From positions 506,501-570,500 of the forward strand of contig NZ_UFRM01000001.1 in assembly GCF_900444945.1 (NCBI RefSeq): a stretch of DNA of 64,000 nucleotides. Direction: 5' to 3'. This DNA is from Actinobacillus lignieresii (lineage in GTDB: Bacteria; Pseudomonadota; Gammaproteobacteria; Enterobacterales; Pasteurellaceae). Each line of letters starts with the position of its first letter. Position 1 is the stretch's first letter. The translations under genes were made by a program, and so were the position numbers. Positions 20,188-34,493 of this stretch are shown in pieces. The notes beneath the pieces were generated by a model that did not search any database, was not told the DNA's origin, and was given only the letters and a program-made list of their open reading frames with translations.

Positions 20188-20949
20188 ATGAAACAATCTA
20201 TTCGTCACAATAAAATTATCGAACTGGTTAATCAGTTAGGTTATGTCAGTACGGAAGAATTAGTTGCCCAATTAGATGTCAGTTCTCAAACGATTCGCCG
20301 TGATTTAAACGAATTAGCCGAAAAGAATTTGATCCGTCGCCATCACGGTGGTGCGGGTATGCCGTCTAACAGCGAAAACAGTGATTATACCGAACGTAAA
20401 CAGTTTTTCTCGGAACAAAAAAATGAAATTGCGCGCCACGTAGCGGCAATGATCCCGAACGGTGCTTCATTATTCTTAGATATCGGTACAACCTCTGAAG
20501 CGGTGGCTTATGCACTGTTATCGCATCAAAATTTGCGTATTGTGACCAATAACCTTAATGCCGCACATATTTTAATGCAGAAGGAAGATTTCCATATTAC
20601 GGTAGCCGGCGGTAATTTGCGTACCGACGGCGGTTTAATCGGTGAAGCAACGGTGAATTTTATCAGTCAATTCCGCTTGGATTTCGGTATTTTGGGCATT
20701 AGTGCGATCGATAGTGACGGCTCAATGCTCGATTACGATTACCACGAAGTGCAAGTGAAACGCGCTTTGATGCAGAGTTCCCGCCAAGTGATTTTGGTAA
20801 CCGATCATTCAAAATTCAGTCGTAGCGCAATTGTGCGTTTAGGCGACATTACCGAAGTGAATTATTTGTTTACAGATTTGCCGTTACCTTTAGAATTACA
20901 GCAACGATTAGTTTCAACCAAAGTAGCAGTACAAATCTGCGGTAATTAA
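20188..20949 (+). CDS. glpR: DeoR-family repressor, glycerol-3-phosphate regulon (GlpR)
   Basis: 253 residues, preceded by GCGGAGGAA. A DeoR helix-turn-helix lies at about residues 18-45 ([38 protein letters not shown]). The effector domain has the family motifs [37 protein letters not shown] and [25 protein letters not shown], very close to E. coli GlpR, which senses glycerol-3-phosphate. No glp genes are adjacent, so it would act in trans. Its stop overlaps the ubiA start (TAATG), implying translational coupling. Confidence 0.88.
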   Translation: MKQSIRHNKIIELVNQLGYVSTEELVAQLDVSSQTIRRDLNELAEKNLIRRHHGGAGMPSNSENSDYTERKQFFSEQKNEIARHVAAMIPNGASLFLDIGTTSEAVAYALLSHQNLRIVTNNLNAAHILMQKEDFHITVAGGNLRTDGGLIGEATVNFISQFRLDFGILGISAIDSDGSMLDYDYHEVQVKRALMQSSRQVILVTDHSKFSRSAIVRLGDITEVNYLFTDLPLPLELQQRLVSTKVAVQICGN

Positions 20950-21830
20950 TGACAACTTTTTTTCAACAACATTTTTCTCGGAATAAATGGCTGGCGTATG
21001 CACAATTAATGCGCTTTGATAAGCCGATTGGAACTTTACTTTTGCTTCACCCGACATTATGGGCGTTATTTGCCGCCGCAGGCGGTATGCCGCCGTTGTC
21101 CGTGTTAGTGATTTTCGTGTTAGGCGTAATCGTTATGCGTGCCGCCGGCTGTGTGATTAACGATTATGCCGATCGCCATATTGACGGTGAAGTAAAACGT
21201 ACCTCACAGCGCCCGCTTGCCACTGGACGAGTAACAACTACGGAAGCGAAAATACTGTTCGTATTGTTGCTGTGTATCGCTTTTGTTTTGGACTTATTGC
21301 TTAACCGATATACTTTTTTACTGTCGTTTGTTGCGGTCGCGTTAGCGATTATTTATCCGTTTATGAAACGCTTTACCCATTTACCGCAAGTGGTATTAGG
21401 CATGGCGTTCGGTTGGGCGATCCCGATGGCGTATGGTGCGGTAAGCGAATCGTTGCCGTTGGAGTGTTGGTTGTTATTTTTCGCCAATATTTTTTGGACG
21501 GTCGCTTACGATACGCAATATGCGATGGTTGATCGTGACGATGATCTGCGTATCGGGGTAAAATCCACTGCGATTTTATTTGCGCAATACGACAATAAAA
21601 TTATCTCCTTATTGCAATTTATTACGTTAGTGCTATTAGTTATTTTTGGTTGGATAAGTCAATATCATTGGGGTTATTTTGTCATACTCGGCTTGAGTGC
21701 AAGTTTGTTTAGCTATCAATGTTGGCTGACCAAACAGCGAGTCAGAGAGCAATGTTTTAAAGCGTTTTTGAATAATCACTATTTCGGTTTAGGTGTGTTT
21801 CTTGCGATTTTAGTCGGCATCTATGCTTAA
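20949..21830 (+). CDS. ubiA: 4-hydroxybenzoate octaprenyltransferase
   Basis: 293 residues, an integral membrane protein with about eight or nine helices. Attaches the polyprenyl chain to 4-hydroxybenzoate in ubiquinone synthesis. The first Asp-rich motif NDYADRHID (metal/diphosphate binding) is at about residue 75, followed by RPLATGRV; the second Asp-rich region is [22 protein letters not shown]. The ATG shares its A with the last base of the glpR stop. An uptake-sequence hairpin follows. Confidence 0.95.
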   Translation: MTTFFQQHFSRNKWLAYAQLMRFDKPIGTLLLLHPTLWALFAAAGGMPPLSVLVIFVLGVIVMRAAGCVINDYADRHIDGEVKRTSQRPLATGRVTTTEAKILFVLLLCIAFVLDLLLNRYTFLLSFVAVALAIIYPFMKRFTHLPQVVLGMAFGWAIPMAYGAVSESLPLECWLLFFANIFWTVAYDTQYAMVDRDDDLRIGVKSTAILFAQYDNKIISLLQFITLVLLVIFGWISQYHWGYFVILGLSASLFSYQCWLTKQRVREQCFKAFLNNHYFGLGVFLAILVGIYA

Positions 21831-21842
21831 TGCGAAAAGAGC

Positions 21843-21893
21843 AAGCGGTTGAATTTTCTGAGATTTTTCCAAGAAAGTTAGCCGCTTTTTTAT
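21843..21893 (+). terminator. Uptake-sequence inverted repeat after ubiA
   Basis: AAGCGGTTGAATTTTCT (21843-21859) pairs imperfectly with AGAAAGTTAGCCGCTT ending at 21887, followed by TTTTTA. It is probably the ubiA terminator. The frame 21830-22033 through this region is not coding. Confidence 0.6.
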
Positions 21894-22039
21894 TTCCTAA
21901 GTTTACAAATTTTCCTGCGTTTTTAACCGCTTGTTTCCAATACTTTTCCGCATTTTTCTGCTATAATTCCAATAATTTTTTGGCTTTAAATTTATTCGTA
22001 ACAAATAAGCCTTTTCCATTTCATAAAGTATAGGAATAA

Positions 22040-24475
<2,436 letters not shown>

Positions 24476-24494
24476 TTTGTAAATAAACTAAATC

Positions 24495-24527
24495 AAACCC
24501 CAAAGTTTTGCTTTGGGGTTTCTTTTT
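24495..24527 (+). terminator. gyrB terminator
   Basis: AAACCCCAAAG (24495-24505) pairs perfectly with CTTTGGGGTTT (24511-24521), loop TTTTG, followed by CTTTTT. Strong intrinsic terminator. Confidence 0.9.
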
Positions 24528-24540
24528 GCAAATTTTAAGC

Positions 24541-24571
24541 AAAAAAAGACCGCTTAGTTGATAAGCGGTCT
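24541..24571 (-). terminator. Uptake-sequence hairpin, dedA terminator
   Basis: AGACCGCTTA (24547-24556) pairs perfectly with TAAGCGGTCT (24562-24571), loop GTTGA. Read on the minus strand, it is followed by a run of seven T. The arms are uptake-type cores facing each other. Confidence 0.85.
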
Positions 24572-24575
24572 AAAC

Positions 24576-25178
24576 TTAAGCCTGTTTTTTCTTACGGCTT
24601 TTACGCCATTTCCAGCCTACATAGATGGCAATCACACCTAAACCGGCAAAAATAATATGCTGTCCGTTTTTTACTTGTTCGTGTAGCCAATCGAGGTTTT
24701 GTGCGCCGTAATCGCCTAAATAGACCCAAATCGGCACGGAAATAATCGCCGCACAGAAATCAACCAACACGAAACGAGTATAACTTACACGACGAGTAAT
24801 ACCGGATACCAGATACACCACCGCACGTAACCCCGGTAAGAAACGCGCTAAGAATAATAAGCGGTTGCCTTGTTTTTCAAAACGTTCCTGCACCATCTGG
24901 TAACGTTCTTCGGTCACAATATTACGAATTAGCGGAAACTGGCGAATTCTTTCACCGTAAATACGTCCGAGCCAATACATCGTACTATCGCCGATGAGTA
25001 CGCCGAGCATACTGACGACTAACATCCAATGTACATTGGTATAGCCTAAGCCTGAAATCACACCGCCGGAAACCAAAGTAATATCTTCCGGAATCGGTAC
25101 GCCGAAGCCACAAGCCAACAAAACCAAAAATACAGCCCAATAGCCATAGCTACTGAAAAAGCTGATTAAGAATTCCAT
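24576..25178 (-). CDS. DedA-family (SNARE-associated/VTT) membrane protein
   Basis: 200 residues with four or five hydrophobic segments. The DedA signature is visible as FGVPIPEDITLVSGG near residue 28, the central RFLPGLRAVVYLVSGITR and a membrane-reentrant region. DedA proteins act in membrane lipid (undecaprenyl-phosphate or phospholipid) translocation and proton-motive-force homeostasis. The C-terminus is a basic tail (KWRKSRKKKQA). Exact paralogue (YohD/YabI-like) not decided. It lies 22 nt downstream of purR on the same strand. Confidence 0.85.
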   Translation of the reverse strand: MEFLISFFSSYGYWAVFLVLLACGFGVPIPEDITLVSGGVISGLGYTNVHWMLVVSMLGVLIGDSTMYWLGRIYGERIRQFPLIRNIVTEERYQMVQERFEKQGNRLLFLARFLPGLRAVVYLVSGITRRVSYTRFVLVDFCAAIISVPIWVYLGDYGAQNLDWLHEQVKNGQHIIFAGLGVIAIYVGWKWRKSRKKKQA

Positions 25179-25200
25179 ATTTACTCCTTCTATAAACGGA

Positions 25201-26211
25201 TTATTTATTTAGGTTTCTCACAGAACGACGTAAGACTAACTCGGGATGAAACTCAATCGTTTGAGGCTGATATTGCGTTTTATCTATTTTAATTCGTTCA
25301 AGTAAGATATTAAGTGCTTTTACACCTAAACGCGATTTAGATTGATGGATTGTCGTGAGCGGCGGAGAATAAAAGCGTGACGAATGAATATTATCGTATC
25401 CGATAATTGACATATCGTGCGGCACGGACAATCCTTTTTCACTTAATGCCGAAATGGCGCCTAATGCAATCGTATCGCTGAAACAAAAGAGCGCCGTCGG
25501 TAATTTTTCCAAACGTAATAAATTATTCATTTGCTCAAAACCGCTTTCTGGTTCGAAATCTCCTTCATAAATCCATTCTTGGCGCACGGGTAAATTCGCT
25601 TCGTGCATCGCTTTTAAGAAACCTTCGTAACGCTCTTTGGAAAGGGTTTTGCTCAGGTGACCGGCGATAACGCCGATATCTTTATGACCGTTTTCAATTA
25701 AATGTTGGGTAGCTAAGTATCCTCCTTCAAAGCTATTATCCAAAATACGATCACTATGATCATCGGCTTTACCCCAATCCATTACCACCATCGGGATATT
25801 TGTACCGTTGAATAGTTCTAAAGAATCTCGAGTATATTCGGAACACATTACCAATACGCCATCCACTCGTTTTTTAATTAACATATCCAAATGGTTTTGG
25901 ATTTTTTCCGGCTCGTTTTGGGTATTGCATAAGAAAAGAGAATAGCCTTGTTGATAGCAATGTTCTTCTACGGCTAATACGATTTCGGCAAAATAAGGCG
26001 CTTCGCTGGTCGTGATGATCATCCCGATGGATTTAGTGGTATTGACTTTTAAGCTGCGAGCAACGGCACTCGGGGAATAATTTAATTGTTGGATTGCGTC
26101 CCATACAGCCTTACTGGTATCTTCTGCTACAAAACGGGTTTTATTGATTACATGTGAAACGGTGGTGGTCGAAACACCGGCTAATTTAGCAACGTCTTTA
26201 ATTGTAGCCAT
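25201..26211 (-). CDS. purR: Purine repressor PurR
   Basis: 336 residues, LacI family. The N-terminal helix-turn-helix [26 protein letters not shown] and hinge helix [10 protein letters not shown] are almost those of E. coli PurR. The periplasmic-binding-protein-like core carries [27 protein letters not shown] and the corepressor-pocket region. It represses purine genes with hypoxanthine/guanine as corepressor. A PurR-box-like site lies in front of hflD-purB; none was seen in front of purR itself. Confidence 0.93.
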   Translation of the reverse strand: MATIKDVAKLAGVSTTTVSHVINKTRFVAEDTSKAVWDAIQQLNYSPSAVARSLKVNTTKSIGMIITTSEAPYFAEIVLAVEEHCYQQGYSLFLCNTQNEPEKIQNHLDMLIKKRVDGVLVMCSEYTRDSLELFNGTNIPMVVMDWGKADDHSDRILDNSFEGGYLATQHLIENGHKDIGVIAGHLSKTLSKERYEGFLKAMHEANLPVRQEWIYEGDFEPESGFEQMNNLLRLEKLPTALFCFSDTIALGAISALSEKGLSVPHDMSIIGYDNIHSSRFYSPPLTTIHQSKSRLGVKALNILLERIKIDKTQYQPQTIEFHPELVLRRSVRNLNK

Positions 26212-26491
26212 AATTTTGTTCTCTTTTTAATATCAAAATAAACTCTTATTATAACGAAAATTACTCAGCTAAGAGAGGAAATTCTTAAAATAAATATGTA
26301 AAGAATAAAGAGAGTAAAAAATAAGAGAAAAAATAGGTGTAATGGTCTGATCAGATTTGATACGGGGTATTCAACAATAATTAATTTTGAACAGATGTTA
26401 TCCTGGAGTTTATAATTATCTAATCTTCATTGAAACAATTTTAATAATATAGAATTTAATCCATAAATTAAAATGGAACTAGGTAAACATA

Positions 26492-28244
26492 ATGTACTTC
26501 CAACCAAAATTTCTTAACATACCACTCGCTGCTGTTTCAATTAGCGTTTCGGCGAATCAATATTCGAGTTTATCAGAGTTAAATCGGCTAGATGCTACAC
26601 AGCAAAAAAGGCAACAGCAATATCAACAATCAAAAGATAAACAACTACAAGCCTCAGCGGATATTCGTTTAGACACGGACGTTCAACAACCTTTTTCGTT
26701 TTTAAAACAAGAATCCCCTTGTTATCCTATCCACCACATTTCATTGACCGATTACGGTTCAAGCACTTCAACCAGCCAATTCCAGTGGGCATTAGATAAA
26801 GCTGCACACGATTTAAAACTTACTCTACCACATTGCCTTGGGGGTGAGGGTTTAGGCATTTTAATGAAGCAGGTGCAAAATAATATTATTGAGCAAGGTT
26901 ATGTGACGACCCGAGTGGTGACGGAAGAGCAAGATTTACGTGGCGGTAAGTTAAATTTAACCGTCATTTTGGGGAAAGTGCGTAATACGATTATAGCGGA
27001 TAGCGGTGTTGTACCTCGCTTTACTAAACTACATGCTTTAACCGCCTTTACCTTTGAAAAGGGGGAATTTGCTCAATGTACGTGATATTGAGCAGTCTTT
27101 AGAAAATCTAAAACGCGTGCCGACGGCAGAAGCGAATATTGAGATTTTACCAAGTGAAGATGAATTGGCTTCCGTAGGCGACAGCGATTTAAAAATCCAT
27201 TATGCGCAAGGATTTCCATTCCGACTGAGTGTCGGGCTAGATGATGCCGGTTCGACTTCAACCGGAAAATATCAGGCAAACGGTACGTTTTCCTTTGATA
27301 ATCTGTTTTCCGCTAATGACCTTTTCTACACTTCTTTTACGCACAGCCTGAAAACGCACAATGATGATAAAGGCGAGCGAGCCAATAAAAGCCTCTCTTT
27401 CTATTATTCTATCCCTTTCGGTTATTGGACCGTATCCGCTTCGCAAAGCTACAGCCGTTACCATCAAGAAGTCTTTGGGGCGTTCGATAATAATTATATT
27501 TACTCAGGCAAAAGCAATACTACTAAGGCAACCCTTTCTTATTTACTTTATCGAGATAGTAAACGTAAAACGTCTATATCAGGCGGTTTTTGGTCTCGCC
27601 AATCACAAAACTATATTGACGGTGCGGAAATTGACGTACAAAAACGCCGTATGGCAGGTTGGGAGGCCGGTATTTCACATAAAGAATATCTAGGCGATGC
27701 GACTTTGGAATTATCGGGAAGTTATAAACGTGGAACAGGTGCAAGAGGGGCATTATCAGCACTGGAAGAGTTTTGGAATGAGGGGACTTCACGTCCGCAA
27801 ATTATCACGGCTTCCATTGATTTTACTCAACCGTTTATGCTAGGGGAGCAAGCGTGGCAATTTAATACCGGTTGGAATGCACAATGGAATAAAACCCCGT
27901 TAATTGCACAAGACCGTTTTAGTATCGGTGGACGCTATACCGTACGAGGATTTGACGGAGAACTCACGCTTTCAGGTGAGTGTGGTTGGTTATGGCGTAA
28001 CGAATTAGCTTGGAATGTGAATCGTTGGGGACAGCAACTTTATTTGGCATTAGACGGCGGTCGAGTAATGGGCAGAGATGCGGAAAGTAGATTAGGGCAT
28101 CATTTGATGGGGACGGCACTCGGCTTACGAGGTGGTTTTAGCCGTTTTAGCTACGATGTTTTTGTCGGCAAACCCCTACGTAAACCGACCGGTTTTAAAA
28201 CTTCTCATACCGTCGCCGGTTTTAACTTAAATTACCATTTCTAG
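26492..28244 (+). pseudogene. cdiB: Two-partner secretion outer membrane transporter (CdiB/FhaC/ShlB), frameshifted
   Basis: The POTRA-containing N-terminal part (26492 on) and the 16-strand barrel part (to 28244) are in different frames. Read as one, they give about 583 residues, the normal size. The switch lies at the G5 run 27061-27065: removing one G joins FTFEKG to NLLNVRDIEQSLENLKRVP without loss. A short segment before POTRA1 is Gln-rich (QQKRQQQYQQSK). The barrel has the Omp85 motif RYTVRGFDGELTL and ends in FNLNYHF. As written, the product stops after 197 residues with no barrel, so export of the partner protein should fail. The exoprotein gene starts 18 nt downstream. Confidence 0.88.
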
Positions 28245-28262
28245 TTTTGAACAGGATAAAAA

Positions 28263-31200
28263 ATGAATAAACAATGTTTCCGTGTCATTTTCAGCAAGAC
28301 TTTACAACGTTTAGTGGTCGTGTCAGAACTTGCCAAGTCTGAAGGTAAGTCTACTGAACAATCCTCATTCTCTCTTTCGCAAATTTTTTCCAAAATGCGA
28401 CCGCTTACCTTTAGCCTCTTTTGTGCGTTAGGTTTTGTGGCGTTTTCTGATAATGTCCTTGCAGAAACTTTGATTATTCAAGCGGATAAAACCGCACCGA
28501 AAAACCAACAACCGATTGTGTTACAAACTGCCAACGGTTTACCTCAGGTTAATATCCAAACTCCGAATGATAAAGGTTTATCGCACAATAAATACAATCA
28601 ATTTAGCGTCGATACCAAAGGTGCCGTTCTGAACAATAGTCGCACCAATACCCAAACGCAACAAGGCGGTTGGGTACAAGGTAACCCCTATCTTGCCCGT
28701 GGTGAAGCCAAGGTTATTTTAAATGAAGTCACCTCAAATAATCCAAGTGTATTAAAAGGCTATGTGGAAGTCGCAGGTAAAAAGTCCGATGTGATTATTG
28801 CCAACCCGAACGGCATCCACTGTGCAGGTTGCGGAGTAATTAACTCCGACCGAGCCACTTTAACCACTGGTAAACCGCAGGTTCAAAATGGTCATCTCGA
28901 AAGTTTTGTAGTGGAAAAAGGTAAGGTTAAGGTCTCCGGTAAAGGTTTGGATAATAGCCGAGTGGACTATACCGAGGTTTTAGCCCGTGAAGCAGAAGTG
29001 AACGCCGGTATTTGGTCGAAAAAAGAAACCAAAGTCGTGGCGGGTAAAAATACCATCAAGCGGTCGAATAATACGGAAGAGTTGCAAATCATTCACACAA
29101 ATCAACCGCGTGCAGACGAAAATCAACCTAAATTTGCGGTGGATGTGGGCGAATTAGGCGGAATGTACTCGGGCAAAATCCACCTTATCGGCACGGAGAA
29201 CGGCATAGGTGTTTGCAATGCTGGACATATTGGTGCAAGTAGCGAAACTTTAAAAATTGACAGTCAAGGCAGAATTGTCAATCGAGGTACATTTAACGCC
29301 CAAAAAGAAGTACAACTTGCAGGTACAAAAGGCATTGAAAACCACGGAAAATTGGAAACCAACCAAGGCAATATCATTTTAACTAGCCAAGCGGATATCC
29401 AACAACACGGCTCAATTGTAGCACGACAAGGCGATATCCAACAACGAGCGGCAAATGGCATTCGTCAAAGCGGTGAAACTATTGCGAAAGGAAAAATCAG
29501 TTTTGATGCTAATCGAGTGGAAGCAAGTGAATCGTCACTGATTGCTGCCGGCGTAGAGATTCAGCAGACGGCGCAAGGTGAAGCTCGCCAGCTCTCACCA
29601 CAAACGGATAATGGTAAGGATATTCAGATTAGCACACGCCAACAAGCGGTGTTAAACGGCAAAAATATTGCAAGCGGTACGCTACAAATTAAAGCGGATA
29701 AAGCTGATTTAAATAAAAGCCAAACCAGTGCCAACCGAATTGACGTTCATGCTAAAACGGGCGATATGCAAGCAAACCAAGCCAAACTCAGCGCTAAAGA
29801 GACTCTACGTTTAAACACGCCTAAAACTTTATCTACTGAAGGTAGCCACGTCAGTGCAACACATATTCAAACGACACAAGCCGAATTAAACACAAAAAAT
29901 GCGGTTTGGGAGCAGACCGGTGAGCAAGATTTTGCCCTCAAAGCCAAAACAATAAATAACCAAGGCGGTGCGATAAAAACACAAGGTAAATTTACCGTTG
30001 AAGCGGAGCAACTCGATAATACGAAAGGGCGCTTAGTCTCGAATGCGGAAATGAATATCAAAACGCAAGCACTGAATAACCAATTAGGTTATTTGGTTAG
30101 CAATAAAGCACAAACGGTTAATAGTCAAAAATTAAATAACCAACAAGGCGTGATTGCCAGCCAAAACAGCAGTGTGGATTTAAATGTCTCAAGTTTACTG
30201 AATAATCAACAAGGCACGATTTCTGCAAAAAATCAGCTAAATTTAACCGCTTACGGAGTGGATAATAAGCAAGGAACGCTTTATACAGCGCAAGATAACC
30301 TTGTTTTAGATGCACAGAAACAAGCTTTGAATAACCAACAAGGGCAGATTTTGTCCGGACATTACAAATTGATTCGGCTGAAATTAATAACCAGAAGGGT
30401 ACGTTTTTCTCTACGGAAAATCAGCAGATCAATACCAATAGTCAGCAGCTTACGAATACTCAGGATGGAAAAATTCAGAGTTTAGCGCAACTTATTATTA
30501 ATACAGCGTTACTTGATAACCAAGGTGGTTTTATTCAAACGCAGCAGGGCGGAACCATCACGGCATCACATATCTTGAATAACAAAGTGACGGAAAACGG
30601 CTCATTAATTGAAGCCGGTGCACCATTAGTGGTGAATTCACCAATTTTCGAAAATAATGGCACTATCGCTCAAGGTAAAATACCGACACAAGGTATTATT
30701 GCACAAAAACTGACGCTAACTTCGGATCGTTTAGAAAACGAAAAAGGCGGTATTTATCTGGAAAGCGAGGGTTTACTGAATATTGCTAAGGCAGTGAACA
30801 ATCAGGCTGGTGAGATTTTAAGTTGGGGAGGATTATCGATTTCAGGTTATCAAACTGATCTTATAGTGACAAATAAAGAAGGTAAGATCCAAGCAGAAAA
30901 GAGATTATCTGTTGAGGCTAAAGCGATCAGTGAAGATGGACATTTAGAAGCTAAAGATCTAAGTATTAAACAGAAAGATGATTTTAATACTAAGAATAAT
31001 ATTAATGCAAAAAGTACCCTTGCTATCGAGACGCTTGGTAATGTGGTCAATAATCATAAATTATCAGCTAGTGATAAGTTAGCCTTAACGGCGCAAAGTT
31101 TAAACAATGCGGCTGACGGTCGTATTAGTTCAGGGCATACTCGTATCACGGTAAATGACAAAGTTGAAAATAGAGGCTTAATTAATAGTTTTAATGAAGA

Positions 31201-34200
31201 GGATACGTCAAAAACTGTCGTTAAAGCTAAAGTTATCGAGAATAAAGGTTCCGGCCGTATTTATGGTGATTATGTTGCACTTGGAGCTGAAAATATTCTT
31301 AATCAAGATGAGAGCGGTAAAGCTGCAACAATTGCGGCTCGTAAACGTTTAGATTTAGCAAGTAAAACGATTGCGAATGAAATGGCTACTTATGATCAAA
31401 ACCTAAAAGGTGGCGGCTATATTTATAGTGGTGGAGACATTGTTTTTGGTAGTGAACTAAATGATCAAGATCTTGCAGAAGGACAAGCAGACTCATTTAA
31501 AAATATTAGTAGTGTGATAGAAGCGGTAGGACATACGGTACTGAATATTAAGAATATTGAAAATATTAATAAGTACTATCGTTCCGAATTACAAATTGTC
31601 GGTCCTATAAATGAAGTCGATAAGAATTATATTTTGCCGGAGGGAGAGGCAACTAAAGTTGATCAACCTTATAACAACGGTAAGTTGCTGTATATCAGTA
31701 CTGATGAATTACAGCGGATCGGATTTAGCCGTACATGGAAATGGATGCGCAAATACAATGTGAATAATTTGGAAGTTATTACGGATACGGATCAAATCAA
31801 AAGTAAGGTATTAGCATCTCCTAATCAGGTTAATTGTGACGACAATCAGAATTGTAAGTCATTAGATGCAGGTGTTTATAAAAAAGATAGCCCAGTTTGG
31901 GGATATTTTGGTATTGAGGCACCAACAGAAGATGTGCCTGAAATTACTCCAGAAATGGCTGCATATTTAAAACGCTTAGAATTAAATGATGAGAAGTTAA
32001 GCTCTCTTTCAGATGAAGAACTTGTAAAATTAGATCAGCAAGAAGAGAATCAAACTTTGCCTGTAATTCCACTATTACCGATACAACCAGCTAAACAAGC
32101 TAATGAAAGTGAAGAAGTATTTCAGACAAAACTAGAAAATTATCGCAAAGAAAAAGAGGCTTATGATAAAGCCGTCCAAGCCAAAAAAGACTATGAGTTA
32201 ATGAAGCCATTACAAGAATGGACAAATAAATATGGCGATAAACTCAAAGCATTGACAGAAGCGATTGATACGCATAATAAAGAGATTGTTGGGGATGTGT
32301 ATGATCGTTTCTGGGCAATTAATGTTAAAAAGGAATATGTTAAAGAGAATGTAACTACTCGTACTGCGCCTGCGCAGATCCTTTCAGGAGAAGGAATTAC
32401 ATATAACAGCGAGCGATTCTTAAATGATAAAAGCTGGGTAATTGCTAAAGGTATTGAGCAAGTAGGGATCGGTAAGTTAGAAAATAGAGATGATGAAGAT
32501 GCTATCCATCAAGATATTGAGGAAGGGAATCGTCATTTCTCTTATACAGTATGGCGGGGTGGTCATAGACGTTATTTCCAGCGTAAAGATAATAGCCATG
32601 GTCCATTAATGCGTATTAATGAAACTCATAAGGATATGGGAATTTGGCAAGAAAGAAATGATATTACACCAAGTGAGTTCAATGGTTATGTTAATTCAGT
32701 AGAAGCAAATGGGATCTCGTCTCAAGGAAATGAATTGGCTCTTAAGCCTTTACAAGAAGATGCCCCAAAATTTAAAGAATTAACTATTTCGGCAATTCCA
32801 ACCTCCCAAGACGGAATAGAAATCCGCAGCGTGAAAGCGGATACCCGCTTACCAAATCAGAGTTTATATAAAATTAACCCTGATGCGGATAGTCATGTCT
32901 TAATTGAGACGGATCCGGATTTTACCGACCGAAAAAGATGGTTAGCAAGCGATTATATGTATAACGCCCTTCGTTCAGAACACGAAGCGGTGCATAAACG
33001 CTTAGGTGATGGTTTTTATGAACAGCGTTTAGTGAGAGAGCAAATCAATAAGCTGACCGGAAGACAATTCTTAGGTGAGTTTGAAACTTTTGACGACTAA
33101 TATAAAGCATTAATGGATGCCGGTGTAACTTTTGCGCAAAAATTTAACTTACGTCCGGGGATTGCATTAAGCTCAAGTCAGGTGGCTCAGCTAACTTCCG
33201 ATATCGTCTGGTTAGAGACCGAAAGTGTGACATTACCAAATGGTCAAGTAGAACAAGTTTTAGTGCCGAAAGTGTATGCGGTTGCTCGCAAAGGTGATAT
33301 TAGCGGCAAAGGTACATTGATTTCTGCTGATAAAATGAATGTAAATTCTACTTCATTAATTAATGAAGGGACGATTGCCGGCCGTAATTTTGTAAAATTC
33401 GCAGCAGATAAATTGGTAAATAGCGGTAAGATTTCCGGCGGTATATTGCAAGGTAAAGTTTCCGGTGATGCGGAAAACAATGGCGGTGTTATGGAAGCAA
33501 ATAGTGCATTATTCCTTGATGTTGCAGGGAATTTTACACATTCTTCAACCACCCGAGATACTGAAATTGATTTAGACGGTTTTAAACGTAAACAAACCAC
33601 GCTAGATCGTAAAGCGTTATTACATGTAAAAGATGCAAACGGCACCTTACAGGTGACGGCGAACAATATCACCCTTAACGGCTCGGATATTATTAATGAC
33701 GGTCAAGGTTTAACTTATCTCAAAGCAAAAGACCAAATGCATTTAGGCACGGTTGCAGTCGGTTTTGATGAGAAAATGGGCGGCGGCAATCACTATCGTA
33801 ATGAAGCAGTACAAGATGTAGTGGTAAGCCGTATATCGGGTAACGGCAATGTGACTTTAGTTGCGAAAGATCTCTATGCAGAAGGTGGTGATTTTGAAGC
33901 AAAACAACGCCTTGTTGCATATGCAGAGAACGATCTTGTACTTGATTCGGCAACTCGTTCAGGTTCTTATGAAGAATATCATCGAACAAAAAGTAGCGGA
34001 GCATTCGGTAGTTCAAAGAAAACGACACGAGATACAAATCAATACAGAGACAAGGAAGGTGTTCGCTTAGGTGGTGATGAGATTATTGTTTCTGCAGGTA
34101 ATGATGTGACAGCAAGAAATCTGCAAGCGATTGCAGATAAAGATGTACTGATTCAAGGTGGGAATAATGTTACTTTGACGGCAGATACTAACTATTTTAA

Positions 34201-34390
34201 AGAAACACATTTTGAGAAAAAATCAAAATCAGGTGCAGTTGGCGGCGGTGGACTAGGTATTACCTTTGGGAAAAAATCCGAAACGCATGAAACTGAAGCG
34301 GAAGGCTGGCAACAAAGCGAAGCAAGAAGTACGTTAGGTAGTTTATCCGGTAATATAATGGTTTCAGCGGGTAACTATCTTATTTGGTAG
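28263..34390 (+). pseudogene. cdiA: CdiA/FhaB-type two-partner secreted exoprotein, multiply disrupted and truncated
   Basis: About 2040 codons in three open segments (28263-30485, 30575-33100, 33113-34390). It starts with an extended signal peptide (MNKQCFRVIFSKTLQRLVVVSE) and a TPS/haemagglutination domain with NPNGIHCAGCGVINSDRATLTTG, then FHA-1 beta-helix repeats. A divergent segment (about 31380-32700, with a two-Cys NCDDNQNC motif) sits where CdiA proteins carry the receptor-binding domain. Damage: one base missing at about 30359-30360 (LSG to LQIDSAEINNQKG resumes in another frame); an in-frame TAA at 33098-33100 inside FDD-YKALMDAGVTFAQ, probably once CAA; and an abrupt end at SAGNYLIW next to an uptake-sequence repeat, so FHA-2, pretoxin and toxin are absent from this reading frame. 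Confidence 0.88.
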
Positions 34391-34398
34391 AAACTTCG

Positions 34399-34463
34399 AG
34401 CGGTCAAATTTCCTAACTTTTTTGCAATTTGCAAATTTTTAGCGAAATTTGACCGCTTTTTTG
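34399..34463. repeat. Uptake-sequence inverted repeat, copy 1 of the CDI-locus element
   Basis: AGCGGTCAAATTT (34399-34411) pairs perfectly with AAATTTGACCGCT (34445-34457), followed by a T-run. An internal TTTTGCAATTTGCAAATTTT segment is shared nearly base for base with the copies at 35397 and 37700. It begins 8 nt after the stop of the truncated cdiA. Confidence 0.85.
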
Positions 34464-34493
34464 TGTTGGTTTTACTCACTTGATGAGAGTTGA

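Noticed and set aside
21830..22033. 67-codon frame between ubiA and gyrB
   Set aside because: It lies on the uptake-sequence hairpin, overlaps the ubiA stop and has low-complexity, Phe-rich composition typical of translated AT-rich spacer.
26340..26360. TCTGATCAGA palindrome upstream of cdiB as an operator
   Set aside because: Only 10 bp, could easily occur by chance; no second copy nearby.
27361..27693. 110-codon frame inside the cdiB barrel region
   Set aside because: Out of frame with the clear barrel sequence and without family features.
33244..33672. 142-codon minus-strand frame inside cdiA
   Set aside because: Shadow of the beta-helix coding sequence on the opposite strand, with no start signals.
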